In this document: piece after piece, positions 19,661 to 28,884 of the stretch
Layout: the number at the start of each line of letters is the position of its first letter
Position numbering within the stretch: position 1 is the stretch's first letter
Origin: an uncultured bacterium
GTDB lineage: Bacteria > Cyanobacteriota > Vampirovibrionia > Obscuribacterales > Obscuribacteraceae
Reading direction: 5' to 3'
Assembly: GCA_903835185.1 (NCBI GenBank)
Contig: CAILLX010000008.1
Span: forward strand, 1 to 57,222
DNA: 57,222 nt
Program-made: the position numbers and the translations under genes
The notes under the pieces: generated by a model
What the model was told of the DNA's origin: nothing
Databases searched by the model: none
What the model saw: the letters and a program-made list of their open reading frames with translations, nothing else

Positions 19661-19982
19661 TCAGCACCGGACTGCTGCTTACTGGCTTCAGAAGCAGGCA
19701 ACCAGCGATGCCTGCGCTGACACGTCCGAAGATTGGTGCCGACGTTAGTGTATATTATAATTTGACTGTTGCCAAGAACCGATTGCGTTCAAACTTCTTA
19801 GCTCTTCTCCAGCTTGTGCTGTTTTGAAGCAGGCAGGGCTCACACGCTGGTTGTCAATGCCGATGGTGACAGCATAATAGTTAGTTGAGAATAGGTCAAG
19901 ATCTTGCTCTATTGAGAAAGACCTGCCTTAATTACTCTAACCATAGTTATGGTCATAGAAACACTCGACTGGAGGAAGCCAA
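19661..19982. other. Divergent intergenic region (ispH / small exported protein)
   Basis: About 320 bp between divergent genes, expected to hold both promoters. AT-rich blocks near 19750-19765 (tatattataattt) could supply a -10 element toward ispH, but no convincing -35 partner at 17 bp was found. No coding region is supported. Confidence 0.45.
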
Positions 19983-20384
19983 GTGAAGAAGTCTGCAATT
20001 TCTGTCCTTTCCTTAGTAGCTTTAACTGCATCTGTTTGCTTGCCAGCATTTGCAGATCAGGATTACACCACCATGGCAAAAAACACAGCAATGTTTCCCG
20101 TAAGAACGCTTGCGCTTGGAACCGGTGTTGTTGTTGGCACGCCGATTGCTGTTGTACGTCGCGTTTCCAACCGTTGTATTGAATACACCGGTAACATGGC
20201 TGACAAAATAGGTGGCAAGAAGAGTCTGCCGCCAGTTCTGTTTGCCAGTTTACTGGGAGTACCGATTGGCATAGTGTCCGGGTCGGCTGAAGGGATTTAT
20301 TATGGTGGCAAGAATGCCATCACTAACTGCGTTGAGCATCCGTTCAGCAAAGATTCTTTTAGCTTAGGTAGCGAACTCGAGTAG
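19983..20384 (+). CDS. Small exported protein with Gly-rich hydrophobic segments
   Basis: 133 residues, starting with GTG at 19983 and preceded by ggagga with 7-nt spacing. A clear signal peptide (MKKSAISVLSLVALTASVCLPAFA) is followed by two Gly/Val-rich hydrophobic segments (about 43-58 and 85-110) that could insert into or contact the membrane. The C-terminus is polar. The family is not recognised. A terminator follows directly, so it is probably transcribed alone. Confidence 0.75.
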   Translation: MKKSAISVLSLVALTASVCLPAFADQDYTTMAKNTAMFPVRTLALGTGVVVGTPIAVVRRVSNRCIEYTGNMADKIGGKKSLPPVLFASLLGVPIGIVSGSAEGIYYGGKNAITNCVEHPFSKDSFSLGSELE

Positions 20385-20422
20385 CGCTTATTGGCTGCTT
20401 GATCTGAGTTGTCATTGGAAAT

Positions 20423-20455
20423 TGCGGCAGATGGCAAAGTCTGCCGCATTCCTTT
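20423..20455 (+). terminator. Terminator after the small exported protein
   Basis: A perfect 9-bp stem (tgcggcaga/tctgccgca, 20423-20431 and 20440-20448) with an 8-nt loop is followed by ttccttt. It lies 39 bp after the preceding stop codon. Because it sits directly before the next gene, it could also act as a leader hairpin there. Confidence 0.7.
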
Positions 20456-20475
20456 GCTGTAGGAGGAAAATTGCT

Positions 20476-21156
20476 TTGACTGAAACTGCTCTGCGTGCTG
20501 TTATTTTTGATATGGATGGAGTGTTGATAGACTCAGAGCCGTGCCATCTAAAAGCAGTTCAGGAGCTAGTCGGACGCTTCGGCTTCTCTTTTACAGCGAA
20601 GGACAATATGGAATTTCTCGGGCGTAAAGATCTGATAATTCTCGAGATTCTTAACGAGCGGTATGGTTTGGGCTCAACAGCAGAGGCTCTTCTGCAAGAG
20701 AAAGAAGCTAACCTGGCGCGGCTCCTGCCTGAGGCGCCGCGGTGCCCTGGAGTGATGAAAGTCCTGGTCCAGGCGCAAACACTCGGGTTGCGCCTGGCTG
20801 TAGCATCATCTGCCACCCGTGTCACGATTGAGCTGGTGCTTGACCTTCTTGGCATCCGCCAGTTTTTTCAAGCTATCGCCTCTGGTGATGAGGTTGTTGA
20901 AAGCAAGCCGGAGCCTGAGATTTTTTTGCTTGCTGCACATAGGCTAGGCGTTGAACCTGTCAGCTGTCTTGTCATTGAAGACAGCCTCAATGGCATTCGC
21001 GCAGCCAAGGCTGCCGGAATGTTTTGTGTGGTTGTTCCCTGCCAGACTACTCGGCATCAAGATCATTCGGCGGCTGATAAGATTTTGAGCTCGCTGGCAG
21101 ACCTTGATCTTACAGCGTGGGGGGATGCTTCTGACAACCGGACTTCAGCAAACTGA
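20476..21156 (+). CDS. HAD-family phosphatase (beta-phosphoglucomutase/GPP-like)
   Basis: About 226 residues of the haloacid dehalogenase superfamily with a helical cap, acting on a small phosphorylated compound in the cytoplasm. The catalytic motif FDMDGVLIDSEP is at the N-terminus, motif II is the Ser-Ser of VASSATR, the Lys lies in ESKPEPEIFLLA, and motif IV is IEDSLNGIRAAKAAG. The TTG at 20476 is preferred because aggagg stands 9 nt before it; an in-frame TTG at 20422 would begin inside the terminator. Close relatives dephosphorylate sugar phosphates, but the substrate is not evident. Confidence 0.85.
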   Translation: MTETALRAVIFDMDGVLIDSEPCHLKAVQELVGRFGFSFTAKDNMEFLGRKDLIILEILNERYGLGSTAEALLQEKEANLARLLPEAPRCPGVMKVLVQAQTLGLRLAVASSATRVTIELVLDLLGIRQFFQAIASGDEVVESKPEPEIFLLAAHRLGVEPVSCLVIEDSLNGIRAAKAAGMFCVVVPCQTTRHQDHSAADKILSSLADLDLTAWGDASDNRTSAN

Positions 21157-21343
21157 AAGTTCTGGCGCCAGCTGCTTTGCTGTAGTTCGTAATCACTTCC
21201 CCGTATCTGGTGGCACGCTTTATCACAAGTGTGTTATCGGCAGGCAACATATATTCATGTTTGGTTTGTCAGTGCGGGGTATAAGAGAGGCAGGAACATC
21301 AAGCTTGCATGTAATTGTCGATGGTGGAAGTAGGGTGATACGT

Positions 21344-23155
21344 ATGACATTAGAGAGGCAAAAGATTCTTCGGTTGAACTGCCCAGGCTACGGGCACCAA
21401 TCATTTTTATCGACAGGTTGCGCTGAGTCGCTTGACAACTATGGCGTAATTATTGCTAACCCGACCAGTATCCTTCACCTTTTTGATAAAGATCCTGATC
21501 TGCTCAGACAGGTTGAGGAGGCGCAAACGGAGGGGTTGAGCTCTTATTCAGCTAGAAGTGACAAGCTAATCGACTCAATCAATCCGGAGCTTGATCTGCG
21601 AATGGCTGAGATGGTGAAGTTCTTGGGTCAGGGCGGGCTTCTTGTTTATTTCCTCTGCCGACCGTTTAGTATCCACTGTCCTGCAACAACGATGGACAAC
21701 TATTCCTGGCTCGATGTTTTGGCTCCAGATAAGCCTCAGCAAGATGGTGAGCGGCGCATGGCTTCCGGTGCTCACGGCAAAAATATTGAAATGACTGCAG
21801 ACGGGCGCTTGTCGCCGTTTGTGCCGTATTTCAAGCAGGCTGCACTCGAGTGGAGTACCTTGATTCGATCCGAAAATCTGACCGATGGCTACAACATGCT
21901 CGCCACTGCCGGAGTCAATAAGTGCGTCTCTGCCTATTTAAATGTTGGCGACAATGGAGGTACAGTTGTTTTCTTGCCTGCACCATATGTGGAGCAGTAT
22001 GACGAGACTTTGATGCATTGTTTGCAGCTGTGGGAGAGCCGGCGTCCCTTGCAACAGATGCAAGTTGCTTCTCAACCTGTGTCCGAGCAGATAGATATAT
22101 CACCAACCCCAGATCTGGTGGTGGTGCCAGAGACGGTGCCTGATCACCAATCAGTTGATTTCGCCGCTGACAGCGAATCTGTTGAACCTGGTCAGGTAGC
22201 GGAGGATGCTGCAAGTCAAGCGGAGCTGCACAGTGACGAAGCTGGGACTGAGTGCCAGGTCGGAGAGGCCGGAGCTGCTCAGGCAGCCGCGCTTGATGAA
22301 GATCAATCAGGTCCATCGCAGGCTCCGCTCTTTAAAATGGAGGCAAGCCAGTCGACTGCGCAGCCTCATGCTCAGGTACAAGAACTACTTCCAGAAGATT
22401 GCGTTAAGCCGGAAGTAGACTTTTATGCTGATAGTGAAAAGCCTCTCCCGGGATACGAGGACGCCCCTCACGCAAAGGATTTAATGGAAAAGATGGAAGA
22501 GATATCGAGAACTGGCGTGCCTGATTGGTGCCAAAACTATACTTTTGCCGATTTGGATAAGCTGCACGAGGAGCTCTGCCGGCTCAATGAGACAGTGCGC
22601 CAGACGCAGGAGCAGATTACTCAGGTGGAAGAGAGCCTGCGGGCTATGGATGGCTTGAAAAACTCTCTGCTTGCTGCCGAAGGTGACGAGTTATATCTGG
22701 GTTGTTCGCAAGTATTCGGGAAGCTGGGCTGGACGGTTAAACAAACAGCTGGCGTGAAAGGAGAGTTTCTCCTTATGCAAGGAGATGCTACTGCTGCCAT
22801 AGTGCGAATTGTCTGGACCGCCTCTAAGCCGAAGAGTGCTGATGTTGCTCAGCTGGCCGAATCTATTATTGCTTTCTGGGGAGAACACGAGGAGGAGCCT
22901 AAAGGCATCTTGTTAGCCAGCACATATGCTAACCGACCACCTTCCGAGCGTACAGATGAGGACTACTCAGAAGGGATTACTGATTTTGCCGCCAAGAAGA
23001 ATCTTTGTTTGATGACCTGCCTGCAGCTACTGTCCATATACATGGATGTTCAAAGCAGTACGGCTCAAGCAGATGAGTTGAGGAAACAGATTCTATCCAC
23101 AAACGGGCGCCTGCCGGGGTTTGTCCTTGAGCCAGGATTAGTTGCAGTCGGTTAA
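21344..23155 (+). CDS. Large protein with coiled coil and degenerate PD-(D/E)XK-like C-terminal domain
   Basis: About 603 residues. The N-terminal region (1-240) has alternating strands and helices, with YGVIIANPTS early on and GGLLVYFLCRPF later, resembling a Rossmann-like or glutamine-amidotransferase-like fold. Residues 250-385 are an acidic, low-complexity linker, followed by a coiled coil (about 405-440). The last 160 residues look like a restriction-endonuclease-like fold: KLGWTVKQT, then a strand at VRIVWT, KGILLASTYANRPPSER, and LCLMTCLQLLSIY. The ExK pair expected in the central strand is absent (VRIVWTAS), so nuclease activity is doubtful. The ATG at 21344 is chosen to avoid overlap with the HAD gene. 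Confidence 0.65.
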   Translation: MTLERQKILRLNCPGYGHQSFLSTGCAESLDNYGVIIANPTSILHLFDKDPDLLRQVEEAQTEGLSSYSARSDKLIDSINPELDLRMAEMVKFLGQGGLLVYFLCRPFSIHCPATTMDNYSWLDVLAPDKPQQDGERRMASGAHGKNIEMTADGRLSPFVPYFKQAALEWSTLIRSENLTDGYNMLATAGVNKCVSAYLNVGDNGGTVVFLPAPYVEQYDETLMHCLQLWESRRPLQQMQVASQPVSEQIDISPTPDLVVVPETVPDHQSVDFAADSESVEPGQVAEDAASQAELHSDEAGTECQVGEAGAAQAAALDEDQSGPSQAPLFKMEASQSTAQPHAQVQELLPEDCVKPEVDFYADSEKPLPGYEDAPHAKDLMEKMEEISRTGVPDWCQNYTFADLDKLHEELCRLNETVRQTQEQITQVEESLRAMDGLKNSLLAAEGDELYLGCSQVFGKLGWTVKQTAGVKGEFLLMQGDATAAIVRIVWTASKPKSADVAQLAESIIAFWGEHEEEPKGILLASTYANRPPSERTDEDYSEGITDFAAKKNLCLMTCLQLLSIYMDVQSSTAQADELRKQILSTNGRLPGFVLEPGLVAVG

Positions 23156-23171
23156 TTGCAGCCTGTAGTAA

Positions 23172-24887
23172 TTAGAGCCCCATGAAATCAGGACCGCTGC
23201 CTTCCTCGGTCGGATTGACACGCAGATTGACTTGCGGGCAGACAATCTCGCAAGTGCGGCAGTGGACGCAGTTTTCCAGAGACATACCATGCTTTCTTAC
23301 TCCGCTGACAATATCTATGCGGTGTACTTCGGCAGTGCAGTCAGCTACGCAAGGTGTATCCTTGCCAAGTTTGTCGTAGGTGGTGATGCACTCAACACAC
23401 GCTTGCGCGTTAAATTCAGAGATGTGATGATTCTCTTCGTGGTATTTAACGCCGGCATAAAACACTGCATCAGCACGCGAATAAAGAAGAGCCTTATCAA
23501 ATGGTGGCGTTGCATACGTGTGTGGTACAAATGCTGGAACTATATTTTTATATTCAGCCTGGTATCTAACTGGTCCTATATTCAAGATGCCTGTCATTAG
23601 TCCCAGAGCTCTAAACCCGTCGCAGCCGACACGCAACGGATTGGACAGAGCAAGCTTAATGCCGGACCAGATTGGATGTCTCCTGTCCACTCCAGCAGCG
23701 ACAGCCGGCAGGTAGTTGCCCAGCAGCTTTGCATTCTCGACAAAGGCCCAGCGCAAATATCTGTCTTGATAAAGATCTTTGATGACGAAACTCTCCCACA
23801 GGCGTTCTTGATATGGCTCAAGAGCTGATCCACTTAAGTTGCCGCGAGATAAAGCATCATGCAGAATTTCAGCTGCAATGTAACCGCATTCCATTGAACG
23901 ATCAATTCCAGCCAGGTGTTTGACAGAAAGAACGCCAAGAGCGTCACCGAGAAAAAGTGCGCCGGGAACAGCAAACTTCTTAGGCAGGCTGTAGTAGCCA
24001 CCTTCAGGCAAGAGAGCTGCTCCATATTTAAGGAGCTTGCCGCCGGAGAGCATCTCTTGCATCCAGGGATGTTTTTTCAACTCCTGCAGCTTTAACTGTG
24101 GATTCATATTTGGATCTTTGCTATCGAGCGAAATTACCAGACCGATAGTGAGCTTGTTGTCTTTCATACCATAGACAAAAGCGCCGCCGAATGTACCTTC
24201 AAGTAATGGCCAGCCAAGTGTGTGCCAGACACTGCCTTCGTAATTCTGTGTGACCTGCCAGACCTCTTTGACGCCAACCGCCCAGAGCTGCGGGCAGTCT
24301 CTCAACTCATATTTGTCTATGATGTCACGAGAGATGAAACCTTTGTCGCCAAAAGAGATAAATTTGGCCCAGACATAATCTTGTTCGCTTTGTGGATCTT
24401 CGACTGTAGCAACTCCGGCAACCCGATCGTTCTCATAAACAATCTCGTGAGCAGAGAATCCGAGGAATATGTCGACTGCGACATTAGGAACTTCTTTGGC
24501 TTTTTCTTTGACCTGACTTGCCATCCAATAAGTGCACTGTGACAGAGTGAGCACCAGATAGCCGGTCTTATTGAGAGAACGAGGGGCTAAAGCTGGCGGG
24601 ATATCCCACTTTTCCTTAACGCCTAAGACTGACAGGTTGCTTTGGGTGCAGGTAGCCTCGATAGGGAAGCCAGATTCTTTGTACTTTGGCCAGACCTTCT
24701 CTAGTATGTGCGGGTTGCAGACAGCACCGCTCATTACATGGCTGCCAAATTCCTTACCTTTCTCCAGGATTCCAATCGTGAATTTCTTACTGGAGCCTGC
24801 TGCCAGTTCAAGAAAATGGTAGGCAAGAGTGAGATTGGATGGGCTTGCGCCTACCAATAGAAGATCATATTCAATGCGCGCTGACAA
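23172..24887 (-). CDS. etfD: ETF:quinone oxidoreductase (FixCX-like)
   Basis: 571 residues, a flavoprotein that passes electrons from reduced ETF to the membrane quinone pool. An N-terminal FAD domain is followed by substrate and quinone regions (VGVKEVWQV; HTLGWPLLEGTFGGAFVYG; MECGYIAAEIL) and a fused ferredoxin-like C-terminus with Cys540, Cys543, Cys546 and Cys550 (NCVHCRTCEIVCP) for an iron-sulfur cluster. The FAD Rossmann motif is unusual: residues 13-18 read GASPSN instead of GxGxxG. The start is TTG at 24887, supported by ggacctcctt on the plus strand (aaggaggtcc in the gene sense). The gene overlaps the end of etfA by 17 bp, so the two are co-translated. Confidence 0.88.
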   Translation of the reverse strand: MSARIEYDLLLVGASPSNLTLAYHFLELAAGSSKKFTIGILEKGKEFGSHVMSGAVCNPHILEKVWPKYKESGFPIEATCTQSNLSVLGVKEKWDIPPALAPRSLNKTGYLVLTLSQCTYWMASQVKEKAKEVPNVAVDIFLGFSAHEIVYENDRVAGVATVEDPQSEQDYVWAKFISFGDKGFISRDIIDKYELRDCPQLWAVGVKEVWQVTQNYEGSVWHTLGWPLLEGTFGGAFVYGMKDNKLTIGLVISLDSKDPNMNPQLKLQELKKHPWMQEMLSGGKLLKYGAALLPEGGYYSLPKKFAVPGALFLGDALGVLSVKHLAGIDRSMECGYIAAEILHDALSRGNLSGSALEPYQERLWESFVIKDLYQDRYLRWAFVENAKLLGNYLPAVAAGVDRRHPIWSGIKLALSNPLRVGCDGFRALGLMTGILNIGPVRYQAEYKNIVPAFVPHTYATPPFDKALLYSRADAVFYAGVKYHEENHHISEFNAQACVECITTYDKLGKDTPCVADCTAEVHRIDIVSGVRKHGMSLENCVHCRTCEIVCPQVNLRVNPTEEGSGPDFMGL

Positions 24888-25977
24888 CTGTCTGGACCTC
24901 CTTCTCTTGCTTTACTGCTTCTAGTTGTCTAATCATCTCCGGCACTACTTGAAAGACATCCCCGACTATGCCGTGATGAGCAAACTTGAAAATGGCAGCG
25001 TCAACATCCTTGTTGATGGCTATGATTAGTCCGGAGTTGGCCATTCCCACTCTGTGCTGGATTGCTCCTGAGATGCCGCAAGCTATATAGACTTTCGGGC
25101 GGACAGTCTTGCCTGTCTGTCCTATCTGGTGCTCGTAAGGTATCCAGCTCTGGTCTACTACTTTTCTTGTTGCTCCCACTGCCGAGTTTGCAAAACAGGC
25201 AGCCAGGTTGTACATGAGCTGGAAGGCATCTTTGCTACCAAGTCCATAGCCGCCTGAGACTATGACATCTGCCTCTTGCAGTTTAACCCCCTTGCCTATC
25301 TCGCGCAAAGTCTCGGCAATAATAAGCCGGTTGTCTTCAGTCATGATATTGACTGGTATAGATATTATCCTGCCTGGTCGGTTGGGATCTGGCTTTAGAG
25401 GTGTCATCTGCCCCGGACGTGTAGTGGCCATCTGAGGATTTTTCCACGGCCCGAGAATCCTTGCTTTTAAGCTTTCGCCAAAAGCTGGACGGATAGCATA
25501 CAGGCATCCTTCATATAGTCCGACTTTAGTTGGATCCAGCTTGCTCTTGTGCTCGTAAGAGCCGATATCAAGCTCAGTGCAATCGGCTGTTAAGCCGGTT
25601 TCGAAATGGGCAGCAATTCTGGGAGCCAGATCACGTCCAGTTGTAGTTGAACCGAGCAGACAGATATGTGCTGGTGTATCCATTGAGTCGAGCAGGTTGC
25701 AGACAACGCGTCTGTAAGGCAGGGTGCGGTAAGTATTCAGCTCCGGGTGGTCGGCTACATAAACTGTGTCAGCTCCGCAGGCTACCAGCTTCTGGGGGAT
25801 GTCGCCCAGAGAGTGCCCAAGAACAATGCATGACAGCTTACTGCCCAGTTTGCCTGCTAGATAAGTGCCGGCTCCGAGCAGCTCAAGAGTGATGTGTTGC
25901 AGTTCGCCTAATATCTGTTCAGCTACAATTAGGACTTCGCCTCGGACAGGATTGGCTGTTTTATCTTCTTCTGTCAT
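24871..25977 (-). CDS. etfA: Electron transfer flavoprotein alpha subunit
   Basis: 368 residues. With EtfB it forms a heterodimer that carries electrons from dehydrogenases on FAD. The N-terminal ETF domain (about 12-190) is followed by the FAD-binding C-terminal domain: SGGYGLGSK, then GQTGKTVRPKVYIACGISGAIQH, and INKDVDAAIFKFAHHGIVGD. Length is slightly above the usual 310-320. The ATG overlaps the etfB stop (ATGA, 25974-25977), and its own 3' end overlaps etfD, so the three genes form one tight unit. Whether it bifurcates electrons, as FixAB does, cannot be told from the sequence alone. Confidence 0.93.
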   Translation of the reverse strand: MTEEDKTANPVRGEVLIVAEQILGELQHITLELLGAGTYLAGKLGSKLSCIVLGHSLGDIPQKLVACGADTVYVADHPELNTYRTLPYRRVVCNLLDSMDTPAHICLLGSTTTGRDLAPRIAAHFETGLTADCTELDIGSYEHKSKLDPTKVGLYEGCLYAIRPAFGESLKARILGPWKNPQMATTRPGQMTPLKPDPNRPGRIISIPVNIMTEDNRLIIAETLREIGKGVKLQEADVIVSGGYGLGSKDAFQLMYNLAACFANSAVGATRKVVDQSWIPYEHQIGQTGKTVRPKVYIACGISGAIQHRVGMANSGLIIAINKDVDAAIFKFAHHGIVGDVFQVVPEMIRQLEAVKQEKEVQTVVSAH

Positions 25978-26807
25978 ATTGCAAGGAACTCCTGAAGGTT
26001 GGTGCTCTGCACCACCTCGCCGACCAGCTCTTCTGCTGAGTGCCCTTCATGCATTGAGCAGTTGCCACCAATCTCGCCAACTTTCTCAGTAGCAGCGACA
26101 ATTGTAGGTGACCCCTTGAGTCCGCAGCGCTGCTCGTCTGCTCCTATTACGTCAAGATCAACACTCTGGATATATTTATTCTGCTCTTCAGTGTTTCTTA
26201 GCAGCTGCTGTACTTTCCAGGACCCGTGGAACGATTTATATTCCAGGCGGTGATAAGAGTTTGCCACTGTTATGAGCAGAGGCATTTGCGAGATTATCTT
26301 TTGATAGCCGCCTTCAATAATCCGATCTGCATAAACCTGATCAGCCGCTATTCTAAAATCCTGGCAGTAGGTTATTTGTGGAAGTCCCAGCCGTTCAGCC
26401 AGCTGTGGACCAACTTGTGCTGTATCGCCGTCAGTTGTTTGCAAACCGCAAAAGATGACGTCATAGTGACCGGCCCAAATAATTGTTTTATAGAGAGCAT
26501 AAGCTGTAGCGAGCGTGTCTGAAGCTGCCAGCCGTTTATCTGACAGGAGTACACCACGATCTACACCGTGCTCTAAAGTTTCGAGGAGAACTTCTACAGC
26601 TGGAGGCGGACCCATTGAAATAGCTGTCACCCGCCCACCGTATGTTTTCTTGACATTGAGAGCAGCTTGCAGAGCGTAGCGATCAAAAGGATTAAGCATC
26701 CTCTTGGCCCGAGCACGATCTATTGTGCCGTCAGGGTTGAGACCTGCTTTTGACCCCTGATCTGGCACCTGCTTAACTAGTACGAATATTTCGTAAGGTG
26801 CTGGCAT
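25974..26807 (-). CDS. etfB: Electron transfer flavoprotein beta subunit
   Basis: 277 residues, the small ETF subunit (FixA type), first gene of the etfB-etfA-etfD unit. Family marks are VLVKQVPD near the N-terminus, NPFDRYALQAAL, GLQTTDGDTAQVGPQLAERLGLPQ (the nucleotide-binding signature) and RIIEGGYQ. It pairs with EtfA to carry electrons, probably from acyl-CoA or another dehydrogenase, to EtfD. The ATG lies about 110 bp from the gene-free divergent region shared with the DUF885 peptidase gene. Confidence 0.93.
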   Translation of the reverse strand: MPAPYEIFVLVKQVPDQGSKAGLNPDGTIDRARAKRMLNPFDRYALQAALNVKKTYGGRVTAISMGPPPAVEVLLETLEHGVDRGVLLSDKRLAASDTLATAYALYKTIIWAGHYDVIFCGLQTTDGDTAQVGPQLAERLGLPQITYCQDFRIAADQVYADRIIEGGYQKIISQMPLLITVANSYHRLEYKSFHGSWKVQQLLRNTEEQNKYIQSVDLDVIGADEQRCGLKGSPTIVAATEKVGEIGGNCSMHEGHSAEELVGEVVQSTNLQEFLAI

Positions 26808-26994
26808 GCGGGTAACCTAATGAATGACAACTGTAAATTCTATTTGGATTGTTCCCAGCCCGCAGCTTTCAACTTATTACTTCGAGCTTTCTTGTGTAAT
26901 TCAAGCTTAATGCCGGATGCGGTTGCATTTTATAATTGTTTCTTTTGATCAAGATATCATGTCAGCTTCACAAGTATCTGCAAAAGGGGCATGT

Positions 26995-28767
26995 ATGGTT
27001 AAGGGGAAATCTGGTGTAATTCGTCGTGACTGGCGGTGGCTGCTAACCAGGCTGAGTCTTTTGATAGCGGCAGTCACAGTTAGCTGTCTTAGCTCTAGAG
27101 CTGCTCAACAAAGCCAAGTGGCAGGTGGGGGGAAAGGACAGTTTGATTGCCTTGTCAAGGATTATTTTGCTTATGCTTTTGCCAAAAATCCTACCTGGGC
27201 AACTGAAGTTGGCGTACATACTTACGACTCGGCGCTAGAAGATTTCACCGAGCCGTCAGTTGTCCAAAATATCCAGGCGGACAGGCGTTTTCTCAAAAGT
27301 CTTGAAGCAATTGACGCCGGCGAGCTAAATGCAGTGTCTGCTCTCGACTACCCTTTGCTCAAGAGCCACCTGCTCGCCGATCTACTTGAGCTTGAGCAGG
27401 TGGCGATGTGGCGGCGAAATCCCGATTTTTACAGCTCGCTGGCGTCCAGCAGTGTCTATGCCTTGATTAAGAGAGATTTTGCTCCACTGTCGCAAAGGCT
27501 TAAGCTGGTCATAGCCAGAGAGAGGCAGATTCCGGAGTTACTCCTTGCAGGACGCAAGAATATGACCAATCCGCCTGCTGTCTATACGCAAGTAGCCTTA
27601 GAGCAGATCCCAGGCATTATCGACTTTTTTGCCCAGAGCGTGCCGGCGGCATTTTCGACAGTCGGCGATGAAAAGCTTAAAGGCGAGCTGGCAGCTGTCA
27701 ATGGGCAGGTGCTGGCAAGTCTTGAGTCATATCGACAGTTCTTAAAAGAAGATCTTTCCTTGCGCTCGACAGGCAGCTTTGCCATAGGTTCGGAGCTCTT
27801 TGCCAAGAAGCTCCTCTATGACGAGATGGTTGACGAGCCGCTCGATCAGCTGCTTGCACGAGGGCAAGCAGAACTTACTCGCTTGCAAAATCGATTTGTC
27901 GAGACTGCGCACAAGATAAATCCGAGCCTACCTGCTGCCGATGTTTTCCGGTTGCTGGCTGCTGATCATCCGCAGCCGTCTGAGCTTATCGCTTCCACGC
28001 AGGATGTTCTTGAGATGATCCGTTCTTTTTGCATAGACAAGAAGATCTGTTCTATTCCTTCAGAAAAGCGTGTGCAGGTGGAAGAGACACCGCCGTTTGA
28101 GCGGGCGCTAACCTTTGCTTCTATGGATACGCCCGGACCTATGGAAGAAAAAGCTACTGAGGCGTATTATCACGTCACACTTCCTGATCCGCACTGGTCG
28201 AAGGAGAAGATTGAAGAACATATGCGCGCTTTCTCGCGCCTGGACTTAATCAACACCAGTGTTCATGAGGCATATCCTGGGCATTATGTTCAGTTTCTCT
28301 GGCTCAAGCAGGCACCAAGTCTGGTGAGGATGCTCATCGGCAGCAACACCAATTGTGAAGGTTGGGCACATTACTGCGAAGAGATGATGCTGGATGAGCA
28401 GCTTGGTGGAGCGGACAATAAACTTCGGCTGGTGCAACTTCACGATGCTCTGTTGCGGGTGTGTCGCTATCTGGTGGGGATACGTATGCATACTGCCGGG
28501 ATGACAGTTGACCAGGGTGTCAATTTCTTTATGAAAGAGGGTTGGCAAGAGAAAGCCAATGCCGAAAGGGAAACAAAAAGGGGGACATTTGATCCTACAT
28601 ACCTTTACTACACATTGGGCAAGATGGAGATCCTCTCTCTGCGAGCTGATTATCAACAGTCCCGTGGCGGGAAGTTCACTTTGAAAGAGTTCCATGATCA
28701 ATTTTTGGCTCAGGGTTACCCACCGTTGAAGATAGTCAGGGCAGCACTCCTTGGTGTAAGCAGATAG
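26995..28767 (+). CDS. DUF885 family predicted metallopeptidase, exported
   Basis: About 590 residues. A twin basic N-terminus and hydrophobic stretch (about 14-38) indicate export. The rest matches the DUF885 family. The metal-binding motif HEAYPGHYVQ begins at His424 (His424, Glu425, His430), and a third ligand is likely Glu455 in EGWAHYCE, the gluzincin-like layout predicted for this family. RMHTAGMT and a C-terminal YTLGKMEIL region are also typical. The ATG at 26995 is favoured by aaagggg just before it; upstream in-frame ATGs at 26959 and others are possible. It probably cuts peptides outside the cytoplasm; the substrate is unknown. Confidence 0.85.
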   Translation: MVKGKSGVIRRDWRWLLTRLSLLIAAVTVSCLSSRAAQQSQVAGGGKGQFDCLVKDYFAYAFAKNPTWATEVGVHTYDSALEDFTEPSVVQNIQADRRFLKSLEAIDAGELNAVSALDYPLLKSHLLADLLELEQVAMWRRNPDFYSSLASSSVYALIKRDFAPLSQRLKLVIARERQIPELLLAGRKNMTNPPAVYTQVALEQIPGIIDFFAQSVPAAFSTVGDEKLKGELAAVNGQVLASLESYRQFLKEDLSLRSTGSFAIGSELFAKKLLYDEMVDEPLDQLLARGQAELTRLQNRFVETAHKINPSLPAADVFRLLAADHPQPSELIASTQDVLEMIRSFCIDKKICSIPSEKRVQVEETPPFERALTFASMDTPGPMEEKATEAYYHVTLPDPHWSKEKIEEHMRAFSRLDLINTSVHEAYPGHYVQFLWLKQAPSLVRMLIGSNTNCEGWAHYCEEMMLDEQLGGADNKLRLVQLHDALLRVCRYLVGIRMHTAGMTVDQGVNFFMKEGWQEKANAERETKRGTFDPTYLYYTLGKMEILSLRADYQQSRGGKFTLKEFHDQFLAQGYPPLKIVRAALLGVSR

Positions 28768-28884
28768 TGGTGCCAGGCGCTTTCTGGTAAGTTGCAAATA
28801 GATGACAGGCTGGCAGAGCTTACATGTACAATAACTTCAGATCCAAATTTTGAGCGGTTATTTGAGAAGCAAGGATGGACTGAC

